64,000 bases of DNA, from NCBI GenBank assembly GCA_964497615.1, contig CAZCEC010000024.1, positions 1 through 64,000 of the forward strand, in the 5' to 3' direction. A program made the translations under genes and the position numbers. The notes under the pieces were generated by a model. That model made no database searches. It was not told where the DNA came from and saw only the letters and a list, made by a program, of their open reading frames with translations. This stretch comes from CAZCEC01 sp964497615 (GTDB lineage Bacteria; Chloroflexota; Anaerolineae; Anaerolineales; UBA6663). Positions 49,681 to 56,699 of this stretch are shown one piece after another; position 1 is the stretch's first letter; each line of letters begins with the position of its first letter.

Positions 49681-50079
49681 TCACCACAGGTGCAGGCCGT
49701 CGTTCTTCGCCGGTCCAACGGGCGAATACCAGTACGCATAGGTGAGGGCCAGGAACGCGGCGAAGAAGAGCAGGCTGAAGAACGGCGTGGCGAGGCGGGC
49801 GACCCGGTCCGAGTCAAGGACGACCGTGTCGCCCGTCTGCGCGTCCGCGCAGAAGAACGAGACGGTCGTATAGGTCTCCGAGCCGATCTGGCTCTGGTGC
49901 TGGGTATAGGTCATCGCGCCCGCGGGGCAGACAAACGGCCGGGTGAGGAACGTCAACACCGGCGGGTACCAGGCCCCGATCCCCAGCGCGCCGCCGGTGT
50001 AGCCCATGACGATGGCAAACAGCAATTCGGCGGCCAGCCCGACGATCAACCACTTGCGCTCAACTTTTCTGATTCGCAT
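49681..50079 (-). CDS. Small hypothetical membrane protein
   Basis: 132 residues from ATG 50079. Membrane segments at about 10-35 (WLIVGLAAELLFAIVMGYTG), possibly 38-48, and 98-118 (PFFSLLFFAAFLALTYAYWY). Between them is an extracellular-type loop with two Cys (TRPFVCPAGAMTYTQH ... VSFFCADAQTGDT), which could form a disulfide. No family recognised. Convergent with the dioxygenase gene and divergent from paralogue 4. Confidence 0.7.
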   Translation of the reverse strand: MRIRKVERKWLIVGLAAELLFAIVMGYTGGALGIGAWYPPVLTFLTRPFVCPAGAMTYTQHQSQIGSETYTTVSFFCADAQTGDTVVLDSDRVARLATPFFSLLFFAAFLALTYAYWYSPVGPAKNDGLHLW

Positions 50080-50217
50080 AGCCCTTTATCCCGATCAGCT
50101 TACCGGAGCGTTTTCCAGACCGGCGCGCTGACGGCCACAAAGACCAGTACAGGCCGGGCAGTATATCCGCAATCGTGCGCCGCGCCGGGTGCCACACCCG
50201 CGCTTGCCCCGCGCCGC

Positions 50218-50232
50218 GACTCGCGCCATACT
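50218..50232 (+). promoter_or_regulatory. CGACTCGCGCCATACT promoter of paralogue 4
   Basis: Variant of the CGACTCGTGCTATA block with -10 CATACT (50227-50232), 47 bases upstream of ATG 50280. Confidence 0.5.
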
Positions 50233-50279
50233 CCCCGCGCAACCATTCACCGCCCCCACAACCACAAAGGAGCCGCCCC

Positions 50280-51899
50280 ATGCCATTGCGCCGCGCACTG
50301 CCCATCGTGCTGATCGGTCTGCTGCTCTTCTCCTCCACCGGAGGCGCCCTGGCGCAAGACCCTGGCCCCGCCCAGCCCGGCGGCGGGCAGGTGCCGCTGG
50401 GCACGGGCTTCACCTACCAGGGCCGGCTGGAAAGCGGCGGCAATCCCCACACCGGCGCGTGCGGCTTCGAGTTTGGCCTGTGGGATGACATCGGCGGCGG
50501 CGCGCAGAGCGGCATCACCCAGACCGTCAGCGCCGTCGCCGTGGCCGACGGCTACTTCAGCGCGCAGTTGAACGGCGGCGCCGAGTTTGGCCCCAGCGCC
50601 TTCCAGGGCAATGCCCGCTGGCTGGCCATCCGCGTGCGCTGCCCCGACAGCGGCGGCTACACCGCGCTCAGCCCGCGCCAGGCGCTGACGGCCGCGCCCT
50701 ATGCCCTGTTCGCCACCGGCAACTGGGGGCTGAACGGCAACTACGGCACGACTGCGGCCAACTTCCTGGGCACCACCGACAACATGACCCTGACCTTCAT
50801 GGTCAACGGCGCCACCGCCTTCCGGCTCTCCCCGCACGCCACCAGCCCGAACGTCATCGGCGGCCACATCAGCAACACGGTGGGCGTGGGCATCTTCGGA
50901 GCCACCATTAGCGGCGGCGGCTCGAGCGGTGGCGGCGCCAACACCGTCTACAGCAGCTATGCCACGGTGGGCGGCGGCCAGGCCAACTCCGCCTACGGCC
51001 TGTGGGCCGCCGTGGGCGGCGGCCAGGCCAACACCGCCAGCGACCAGTGGGCCGCCGTGGCCGGCGGCTCGTTCAACACCGCCAGCAACTGGGTCGCCTT
51101 CGTGGGCGGCGGGGTCAGCAACCTCGCCAGCGGCTACGCGGCCACCGTGCCCGGCGGCGACCGCAACACCGCCAGCGGCGACTACAGCTTCGCCGCCGGC
51201 CGCAACGCCCGCGCCATCCACCAGGGCGCCTTCGTTTGGGCCGATAGCAACAGCGGCATCATCACCTCCACCACCACCAACCAGTTCCTGGTGCGCGCCA
51301 GCGGCGGCATCACCGTATACACCAACTCGGCCGCCAACGCCGGTGTGCGCGTCTTCCCCGGCGGCGGCAGTTGGACCTCGGTGTCCGACCGCAACGCCAA
51401 GGCCAACTTCGCGCCCGTGGATGGGGTCGCCATCCTGAACACCCTGGCGGGCATTCCCATCGAAACGTGGAATTACAGCGCGCAAGATGCCAGCATCCGG
51501 CATATCGGCCCCATGGCGCAGGACTTCTATGCCGCCTTCGGCGTTGGCGAGACCGAGACCGGCATCAGCACGGTGGATGCGGACGGCGTGGCGCTGGCCG
51601 CCATCCAGGGTCTCTATACCGTGGTGCAGGAGAAAGAGTCGCTGCTCACCGAGCAGCGGGCGGCGCTGGATGCGCAGCAAGCCGCGCTTGCAGAGCAAAG
51701 CGCCAGAATCGCGGCGTTGAGCGAACGCGTGGCGGCGCTGGAATCCATGGGCGAGACGGAAGGACCGGTGACCAACACCGTGCAGCTTGCCCTCGTCCTC
51801 GGCGCGGGCCTGCTGGCCGGGGCCGGCATCGGCGCGGGCGCGCTTGCGCTCGGAACGCAGTGGAGGGCGTTTGCGCTCGGGCGAGTCCAGCGACGATAA
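50280..51899 (+). CDS. YadA-head-repeat surface protein with S74 chaperone, paralogue 4
   Basis: 539 residues from ATG 50280 with AAAGGAGCCGCC upstream; the shortest copy, with only about 8 head repeats. Signal peptide RRALPIVLIGLLLFSSTGGA; shared N-domain (FTYQGRLESGGNPHTGACGF). It has the spacer AANFLGTTDNMTLTFMVNGA also found in paralogue 2, cap YSFAAGRNARAIHQGAFVWA, chaperone box SVSDRNAKANFAPVDGVAIL and IGPMAQDFYAAFGVGE. The coiled coil is the longest of the four (ESLLTEQRAALDAQQAALAE, SARIAALSERVAALESMGE), then a membrane segment LALVLGAGLLAGAGIGAGAL. Ends RVQRR as paralogue 1 ends RSQRR, and shares its 3' flank. Confidence 0.85.
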   Translation: MPLRRALPIVLIGLLLFSSTGGALAQDPGPAQPGGGQVPLGTGFTYQGRLESGGNPHTGACGFEFGLWDDIGGGAQSGITQTVSAVAVADGYFSAQLNGGAEFGPSAFQGNARWLAIRVRCPDSGGYTALSPRQALTAAPYALFATGNWGLNGNYGTTAANFLGTTDNMTLTFMVNGATAFRLSPHATSPNVIGGHISNTVGVGIFGATISGGGSSGGGANTVYSSYATVGGGQANSAYGLWAAVGGGQANTASDQWAAVAGGSFNTASNWVAFVGGGVSNLASGYAATVPGGDRNTASGDYSFAAGRNARAIHQGAFVWADSNSGIITSTTTNQFLVRASGGITVYTNSAANAGVRVFPGGGSWTSVSDRNAKANFAPVDGVAILNTLAGIPIETWNYSAQDASIRHIGPMAQDFYAAFGVGETETGISTVDADGVALAAIQGLYTVVQEKESLLTEQRAALDAQQAALAEQSARIAALSERVAALESMGETEGPVTNTVQLALVLGAGLLAGAGIGAGALALGTQWRAFALGRVQRR

Positions 51900-51918
51900 C
51901 GCTGGCCGTTCGTTGATA

Positions 51919-51979
51919 AGACCTGCCAGGTTTGGCGTGTGGGGCACTGAGACGTGCGCACAACAAACCCGGCAGGTCT
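51919..51979. repeat. Family A inverted repeat, copy 10
   Basis: Arms intact except one change in the right arm (CAAACCCGGCAGGTCT). Confidence 0.85.
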
Positions 51980-52029
51980 GTGCGCTGAATTCAACGGCGC
52001 GTCAATGTTAAAGCCGATCAACTGGCCGG

Positions 52030-52200
52030 CCACCACCCGGTCTTTAGCGGAACCACGCTCGGGTTCAAGCCGATGGCAGAACGCGGTTCACAAGCGCGCC
52101 CCTGGCCCGACGTCAAATTCGTCCTCCGTCCTTCGTCCTTCGTCGTCGGTCGCCCTCCGTCCTTCGTCCGTCCTCGCCCGCTTGCGCTGCCCTCCGCCGG
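52030..52200. repeat. Partial family B and family G heptamers
   Basis: GGTCTTTAGCGGAACCACGC (about 52038) is a right half of family B. CGTCCTTCGTCCTTCGTCGT (about 52127) is the inverse complement of the heptamers at 12624-12725. No gene in 51900-52300. Confidence 0.65.
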
Positions 52201-52203
52201 GAC

Positions 52204-52209
52204 TATACT
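52204..52209 (+). promoter_or_regulatory. -10 TATACT of Cys-rich beta-helix gene
   Basis: GGGACTATACTTGAC, 92 bases before ATG 52301. Confidence 0.45.
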
Positions 52210-52300
52210 TGACTTGGCCGTCTCGGACGGCGCGCTGCCTGGTTTGCACGTGCAGAGCTTCTCTGTGGGTGGAGGCCATTTGCATGCCGATTAACATTTG

Positions 52301-54871
52301 ATGCCGCGCTTCGCCGCGCGCCCCCCAACCCCGCTCCCCCGCGCCGCCGCCCGCGCCGCACACCGCGCGCTCTCCGCCGCGCTGCTGCTGGCCGCCATGC
52401 TCGTCCAGCCCGCCCCCGCCCGCGCCGCCCCACTCGACCCGCCCGGCCCCGCTCTCACTCAACTGCTGGCCCCCGCCGCGCCCCAGGGCGCCCCCTGCAC
52501 CACCGTCGTCACCACCACCGTGGACTCCGGCTATGGCAGCCTGCGCGACGCCGTGGCCTGCGCCCCCTCCGGCGGGAGTGTCACCTTCAGCGGCCTGCCC
52601 GTCAGCAGCACCCTCACCCTCACCACCGGCGAGATCGCCTTCACCAAGACCCTGACCCTCGACGGCAGCGGCGCGCCCGGCCTCGCCGTGGACGGCAACA
52701 GCGCCGGCCGCATCTTCAACATCGGCCCAGCCAGCCCCGTCACCCTGACGGCGCTGACGCTTCAGCACGGCAGCGTCCACGGCCGCGGCGGCGCGGTGCA
52801 GACCGACGGCCCCCTCGTGCTGAGCCAGGTGGCGCTGCTCGACAATACCAGCACGAACGAAGGCGGCGGCGCGTATGCCGGCGAAGCCCTGACGGTGACC
52901 AACAGCCTGTTCGCGGGCAACGCCTGCACCAGCGCCTGCCTGGGCGGCGGCGCCTATAGCGGCGGGCACCTGGCGCTGACCGGCGTGGACTTCATCAGCA
53001 ACACCAGCACCGGCCACGGCGGCGGCGCGTTTGCAGGGGTGGCGCTCACGGCCACCAACAGCCTGTTCGAACGCAATGCCTGCCTGGCCGCCGATTGCGG
53101 CGGCGGCGGGCTGTATGCCGGCCTGACCCTGGCGGTGACCAGCACCGACTTCCTCACCAACACCAGCGCGGGCCACGGCGGCGGCGGCGCGTATGCCGCC
53201 GTCGCCGCCGCCCTCAGCGGCGGCCTGTTCCAGGGCAACGCCTGCGCCGGCCTCTCGTGCGACGGCGGCGGGCTGTATGCCGGTCTGACCCTGACCCTCA
53301 GCGGCACCGACTTCATCAGCAACACCAGCCGCGGCGGCGGCGGCGGGGCCTATGCCTCCGGCGCCACGGTGACGGGCGGGCGCTTCGAGCGCAACACCTG
53401 CCTCGCGACCTGCACGCGCGGCGGCGGCGGGCTGAATGCGGCTGGCCTGACCCTGACCGGCACGCAGTTCATCAGCAACACCGCTCAGAGCTTCCACGGC
53501 GGCGGGGCAAACGCCTTCACCGCGGCCGTCAGCGGCGCCCGCTTCCAGGGCAACACCTGCGCCGGGCCCGACTGCTTCGGCGGCGGGCTGTACACCGCCA
53601 GCAGCCTGGCCCTGACCGCGACCGAGTTCATCAGCAACACCAGCACCGGCTACGGCGGCGGCGCCATGGCCGGCACCACGGCGTTGGTGAGCGGCGGGCG
53701 CTTTCAGAGCAACCTTTGCACTCAACTCGACTGCACCGGCGGCGGGCTGTATACCGCCAGCACCCTGGTCCTCACCGGCACCGACTTCATCAGCAACACC
53801 AGCGAGGTCGCGGGCGGCGGGCTGTGGGTGGGCGGCATGGCCGCGCTGACCGGCGCCCGCTTCGAGCGCAATGACTGCCTCGGGTCCACGTGCAGCGGCG
53901 GCGGGCTGTTTGCCATCCTGACCCTGGCCCTGACGGCGACCGACTTCATCAGCAACACCAGCGTCACCGGCGGCGGCGGAGTGTTTGTCTTCGGCGACGC
54001 CGCGCTGGCTGGCGGGCGCTTCGAGCGCAACGCCTGCACCGGGTCCGTTTGCACCGCCGCCGGGCTGCATGCCAATGGCGACCTCGTCCTCACCGGCACT
54101 GCGTTCATCAGCAACACCGCCCCCGGCGACAGCGGCGGCGTGTTTGCCAACCAGGCCGCGCTGGTGACGCAGGCCACCTTCCAGGGCAACGCCTGCACCC
54201 TGGCCGGCTGCCGGGGCGGGGGGCTGCTGGCCCGCGGCGTCACCACCGTGACCCACAGCGCCTTCACCGGCAACCAGGCCGCGGGCCAGGGCGGCGGCGC
54301 GGCCTTCCTGCTGGACGGCCCGCACACCCTCGCCAACGTCACCTTCTCCGGCAACTCGGCCGGCGTTGGCGGCGGCGGGGTGCTGGCGAGTTTCGGCGCG
54401 GGTGTCCAACTGCTGAACGTGAGCGTGGTCAGCAATACGGCTCCCAGCGGCGGCGGCCTGTTGGCCGAGTTCGGCGCGACGGTGGGCGTGACCAACACCC
54501 TGTTCGCCTACAACGGCGCGTCCACCTGCGCCGGGGCCATTGCCTTCGGCTCGCACAACCTGGAGTTTCCAGGCACCGGCTGCGCCGCCCTCGGCCCTGG
54601 CGCGGGCTTCTCCACCGCGGACCCGCTCCTCGCGCCGCTGGCTCTCAACGCCCCCGGCCCCGCGTGGACCCACGCCCTGCTGCCCAACAGCCCCGCCCGC
54701 GACGCTGGTCACGCCCCCACCTGCGCCGGCCCGCTGGTGAACAACCTGGACCAGCGCGGCGTGGCGCGCCCCATTGACGGCGACGCCGTCCCCGGCGCGG
54801 TGTGCGATCTCGGCGCCTACGAAGCTGAGCCGGCGCTGTTGCTCTTGTACCTGCCGCTGGTGATGCGGTAG
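52301..54871 (+). CDS. Beta-helix surface protein with regular Cys pairs
   Basis: 856 residues from ATG 52301 (TTG 52298 abuts it). Signal peptide LSAALLLAAMLVQPAPARAA. A CSLREA-like start (VDSGYGSLRDAVACAPSGGS) is followed by two-coil repeats of about 54 residues from about 150 to 690: xTDFISNTSxGxGGGAxA then xxGGRFERNxCxxxxCxGGG. Nine repeats carry a CxxxC or CxxxxC pair at the same place. The end has DLGAYEAEPALLLLYLPLVM, with the LP motif as in the gene at 2691. Exported beta-helix protein, probably disulfide-stabilised and surface attached; ligand unknown. Confidence 0.85.
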   Translation: MPRFAARPPTPLPRAAARAAHRALSAALLLAAMLVQPAPARAAPLDPPGPALTQLLAPAAPQGAPCTTVVTTTVDSGYGSLRDAVACAPSGGSVTFSGLPVSSTLTLTTGEIAFTKTLTLDGSGAPGLAVDGNSAGRIFNIGPASPVTLTALTLQHGSVHGRGGAVQTDGPLVLSQVALLDNTSTNEGGGAYAGEALTVTNSLFAGNACTSACLGGGAYSGGHLALTGVDFISNTSTGHGGGAFAGVALTATNSLFERNACLAADCGGGGLYAGLTLAVTSTDFLTNTSAGHGGGGAYAAVAAALSGGLFQGNACAGLSCDGGGLYAGLTLTLSGTDFISNTSRGGGGGAYASGATVTGGRFERNTCLATCTRGGGGLNAAGLTLTGTQFISNTAQSFHGGGANAFTAAVSGARFQGNTCAGPDCFGGGLYTASSLALTATEFISNTSTGYGGGAMAGTTALVSGGRFQSNLCTQLDCTGGGLYTASTLVLTGTDFISNTSEVAGGGLWVGGMAALTGARFERNDCLGSTCSGGGLFAILTLALTATDFISNTSVTGGGGVFVFGDAALAGGRFERNACTGSVCTAAGLHANGDLVLTGTAFISNTAPGDSGGVFANQAALVTQATFQGNACTLAGCRGGGLLARGVTTVTHSAFTGNQAAGQGGGAAFLLDGPHTLANVTFSGNSAGVGGGGVLASFGAGVQLLNVSVVSNTAPSGGGLLAEFGATVGVTNTLFAYNGASTCAGAIAFGSHNLEFPGTGCAALGPGAGFSTADPLLAPLALNAPGPAWTHALLPNSPARDAGHAPTCAGPLVNNLDQRGVARPIDGDAVPGAVCDLGAYEAEPALLLLYLPLVMR

Positions 54872-55089
54872 GTTGCGTGCCTTCACCACGAAGGCGCTAA
54901 GCCGCGAAGCGTCACGAAGAGAACATCAATACCGCGGAGCACGCGGCCCACTCCACTTCGTCGCGGGGGGCTTCGCTCAGCGCGCGGAGAAGGCGTGGTG
55001 CGCTCTCCCTGCCGTGAGCGCGGCCCCCAGGGACTTGTCATCGGAGTACCGTAGCGGGGGGGATTCTGCGAAGCGTCCCCCCCGGCCCG
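54872..55089. repeat. Family D copy 7
   Basis: CCACGAAGGCGCTAAGCCGC, ACCGCGGAGCACGCGGCCCA and GCGCGCGGAGAAGG (54887-54995). Nothing coding. Confidence 0.65.
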
Positions 55090-55200
55090 CCCCTGCGCCT
55101 CTATGAGCAGATCGAAGCACCTGCCGCGGAGAAGGTGCGGCGGACGCTGGCGGAGTGGAAAGGTGGGGCAACGGTGGCAACGGATTTTGAAACGGATTAA
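55090..55200 (+). pseudogene. C-terminal remnant of a STAND/TPR protein
   Basis: 37 codons ending TAA at 55200: LYEQIEAPAAEKVRRTLAEW then KGGA..DFETD, matching the C-terminus of the TPR protein ending at 17411 (IYEQIEDPNAEQVRQALAEW). Everything upstream has been replaced by family D sequence, so it is a deletion relic of a paralogue. Confidence 0.75.
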
Positions 55201-55247
55201 ACGGATTGGGCGTTGAAAAAGGATAAGGTGGTTGGCGTTAGGGCCTG

Positions 55248-55365
55248 ATCCGCTCCCAAGCGTGGTCCCGAACCCGGCCAGGGTCCCGTTAAAAGGCTGC
55301 CATCCGCACGGTTTTTAGCGGAACCACGTTGTAGTCCAGGCCAACGGCTGGGCGCGGATTAGAAA
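55248..55365. repeat. Family B palindrome, copy 5
   Basis: GATCCGCTCCCAAGCGTGGT ... AGGGTCCCGTTAAAAGG ... GGTTTTTAGCGGAACCACG ... GGGCGCGGATTAGAAACGCA. Confidence 0.8.
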
Positions 55366-55391
55366 CGCAACCCGGACACCCCCTCAGCAGT

Positions 55392-55455
55392 GATACCCCT
55401 CGCGCGCCGTCAGGTGCGCCAGGCCCGGCTTGCGCGACCTGCGCTCGGGGTGACA
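55392..55455. repeat. Family C right half
   Basis: GATACCCCTCGCGCGCCGTC through GCGCTCGGGGTGACA. Confidence 0.7.
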
Positions 55456-55497
55456 ATGTCTTCGGTGATGATCGTGGATCAACATCGCAAAAACCGT

Positions 55498-55639
55498 TGT
55501 CACGCTGAGCGCGAACGCAGCCAAGCGCAATCTCCCACCCCCTCCGCGCGCGAAGCGTATCGTTGAGCAATCGTCGATACCCCTCGCGCGCCGGCTGGTG
55601 CGCCAGGCCCCGCTTGTGCGACTTGCGCTCGGGGTGACA
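55498..55639. repeat. Family C double palindrome, copy
   Basis: TGTCACGCTGAGCGCGAACG ... GCGCGCGAAGCGTATC ... GATACCCCTCGCGCGCC ... TGCGCTCGGGGTGACA. The stretch 55660-55800 is CCCACGCGCC-rich with a broken family F half; no gene from 54872 to 55925. Confidence 0.8.
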
Positions 55640-55878
55640 TTGAAATTCGGTGCCGCTCCGCCGCGTGCCCCCATCGCGCCTGCCATGCGCTCCTACGCCC
55701 GGCGCCCACACGCCCGCGCCCCCACACGCTCACCCGCCCAGTGCGAAGCCCCCACGCGCCCACGCGCCCCCCTCCGCCCTCCCACGCCCAATCCGCTTAA
55801 TCCGCTTCAAAACAGGAACGCCCCCTTGCGGGGTCCGTTGCCACCGTTGCCACCGTTGCCCCCCGCCCCCCGCCGGAG

Positions 55879-55884
55879 TATAAT
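55879..55884 (+). promoter_or_regulatory. -10 TATAAT
   Basis: CCGGAGTATAATGAACG, 42 bases before ATG 55926. Confidence 0.6.
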
Positions 55885-55925
55885 GAACGTGTTCGCGTCG
55901 CCCGCCTGCCCAGGAGAGAGCCGCC

Positions 55926-56219
55926 ATGCGCCACACACGCCTGATCGCCCTTACCGCCGTGCTCGTCGTGGCCGCGATTCTCACCGTCTCGCTGGCCAGC
56001 GTGGCCGGCGCCCAGTCCGGCGGCGGCTACGACCTCACCTGGAGCACCATTGACGGCGGCGGCGGCTCGTCCAGCGGCGGCGCCTACACCCTGGACGGCA
56101 CCATCGGCCAGCCCGACGCCGGCACGCACTCCGGCGGCGACTACACCCTGGGCGGCGGCTTCTGGGCCGGCTTCGCCGCCGCGCTCAACAGCCTGTTCCT
56201 GCCCCTCATCAGCCGCTAG
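55926..56219 (+). CDS. Small secreted Gly/Ser-rich protein with LP tail
   Basis: 97 residues from ATG 55926, with AGGAGAGAGCC upstream. Signal peptide LIALTAVLVVAAILTVSLAS with a likely cut after AGA (VAGAQ). The mature part is Gly/Ser-rich (YDLTWSTIDGGGGSSSGGAY, TLDGTIGQPDAGTHSGGDYT), a pattern common in small Chloroflexota exported proteins. It ends AALNSLFLPLISR, the shortest carrier of the LP tail in the window and so useful for defining it. Function unknown. Next gene starts 28 bases downstream. Confidence 0.8.
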   Translation: MRHTRLIALTAVLVVAAILTVSLASVAGAQSGGGYDLTWSTIDGGGGSSSGGAYTLDGTIGQPDAGTHSGGDYTLGGGFWAGFAAALNSLFLPLISR

Positions 56220-56247
56220 CGCCGGGCTGGCGGCGGGGGCTATCCCC

Positions 56248-56487
56248 ATGCCCGACCAATCCCCCCTCGCCTTCTCGCTCATCCTGGCTGCCCTGGCCGC
56301 CCTCGGCCTGATCTTGGCCAGCCGCGACCTGCTGGCCCTCTTCCGGCGGCGGGCCGAAGGCGGCTGCCTCACCTGCGGCGAACCGTTCAACGCTGGCTGG
56401 CCCACCCGCACCGCCCCCACCGTCCGGCGCGGCGAGTACGAGCAGGTTTGGGTCTGCCCCAAATGCGGCACCCCGCGAGAATATTAA
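56248..56487 (+). CDS. Membrane-anchored zinc-ribbon protein
   Basis: 79 residues from ATG 56248. One membrane segment (LAFSLILAALAALGLILASR, about 7-26) then a cytoplasmic Arg-rich linker and a zinc ribbon with two CxxC knuckles (GGCLTCGEPF and WVCPKCGTPREY). No known family. The two-gene arrangement with the small secreted LP-tail protein suggests co-transcription. Confidence 0.7.
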   Translation: MPDQSPLAFSLILAALAALGLILASRDLLALFRRRAEGGCLTCGEPFNAGWPTRTAPTVRRGEYEQVWVCPKCGTPREY

Positions 56488-56690
56488 AACCGTGTGTCAA
56501 GTGTCGCGTGCCAAGTGTCATGTGCCAAGTGTCATGTGCCGAGTGTCGCGTTTCACGTATCACGTTTCAAGTATCATGTGCCGAGTGCCAAGTGTCAGGT
56601 GATGGGCGACACGTGACACTTGACACTTGATACCGGACACCAAATGCCTGACACTTGACACCTGACACGTGATACTTGACACCCCTCAGG
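56488..56690. repeat. Family G TGTCAAGTGTC array with inverse half
   Basis: Left part repeats AGTGTCATGTGCCAAGTGTC-like 10-mers; right part is the complementary TGACACTTGACACTTGAT. Together they form a large imperfect palindrome about 200 bp long directly before the ALDH ribosome site. Confidence 0.8.
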
Positions 56691-56699
56691 AGTCCCCTC

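Noticed and set aside
23744..51899. Prophage tail-fibre genes
   Set aside because: S74 and head-repeat motifs resemble phage fibres, but each protein has a signal peptide and a C-terminal membrane helix, and no capsid, terminase, portal or integrase genes are present.
52088..54889. 933-codon minus-strand open frame opposite the Cys-rich beta-helix gene
   Set aside because: Gly/Ala-rich mirror of the sense repeats with no signal peptide or motif.
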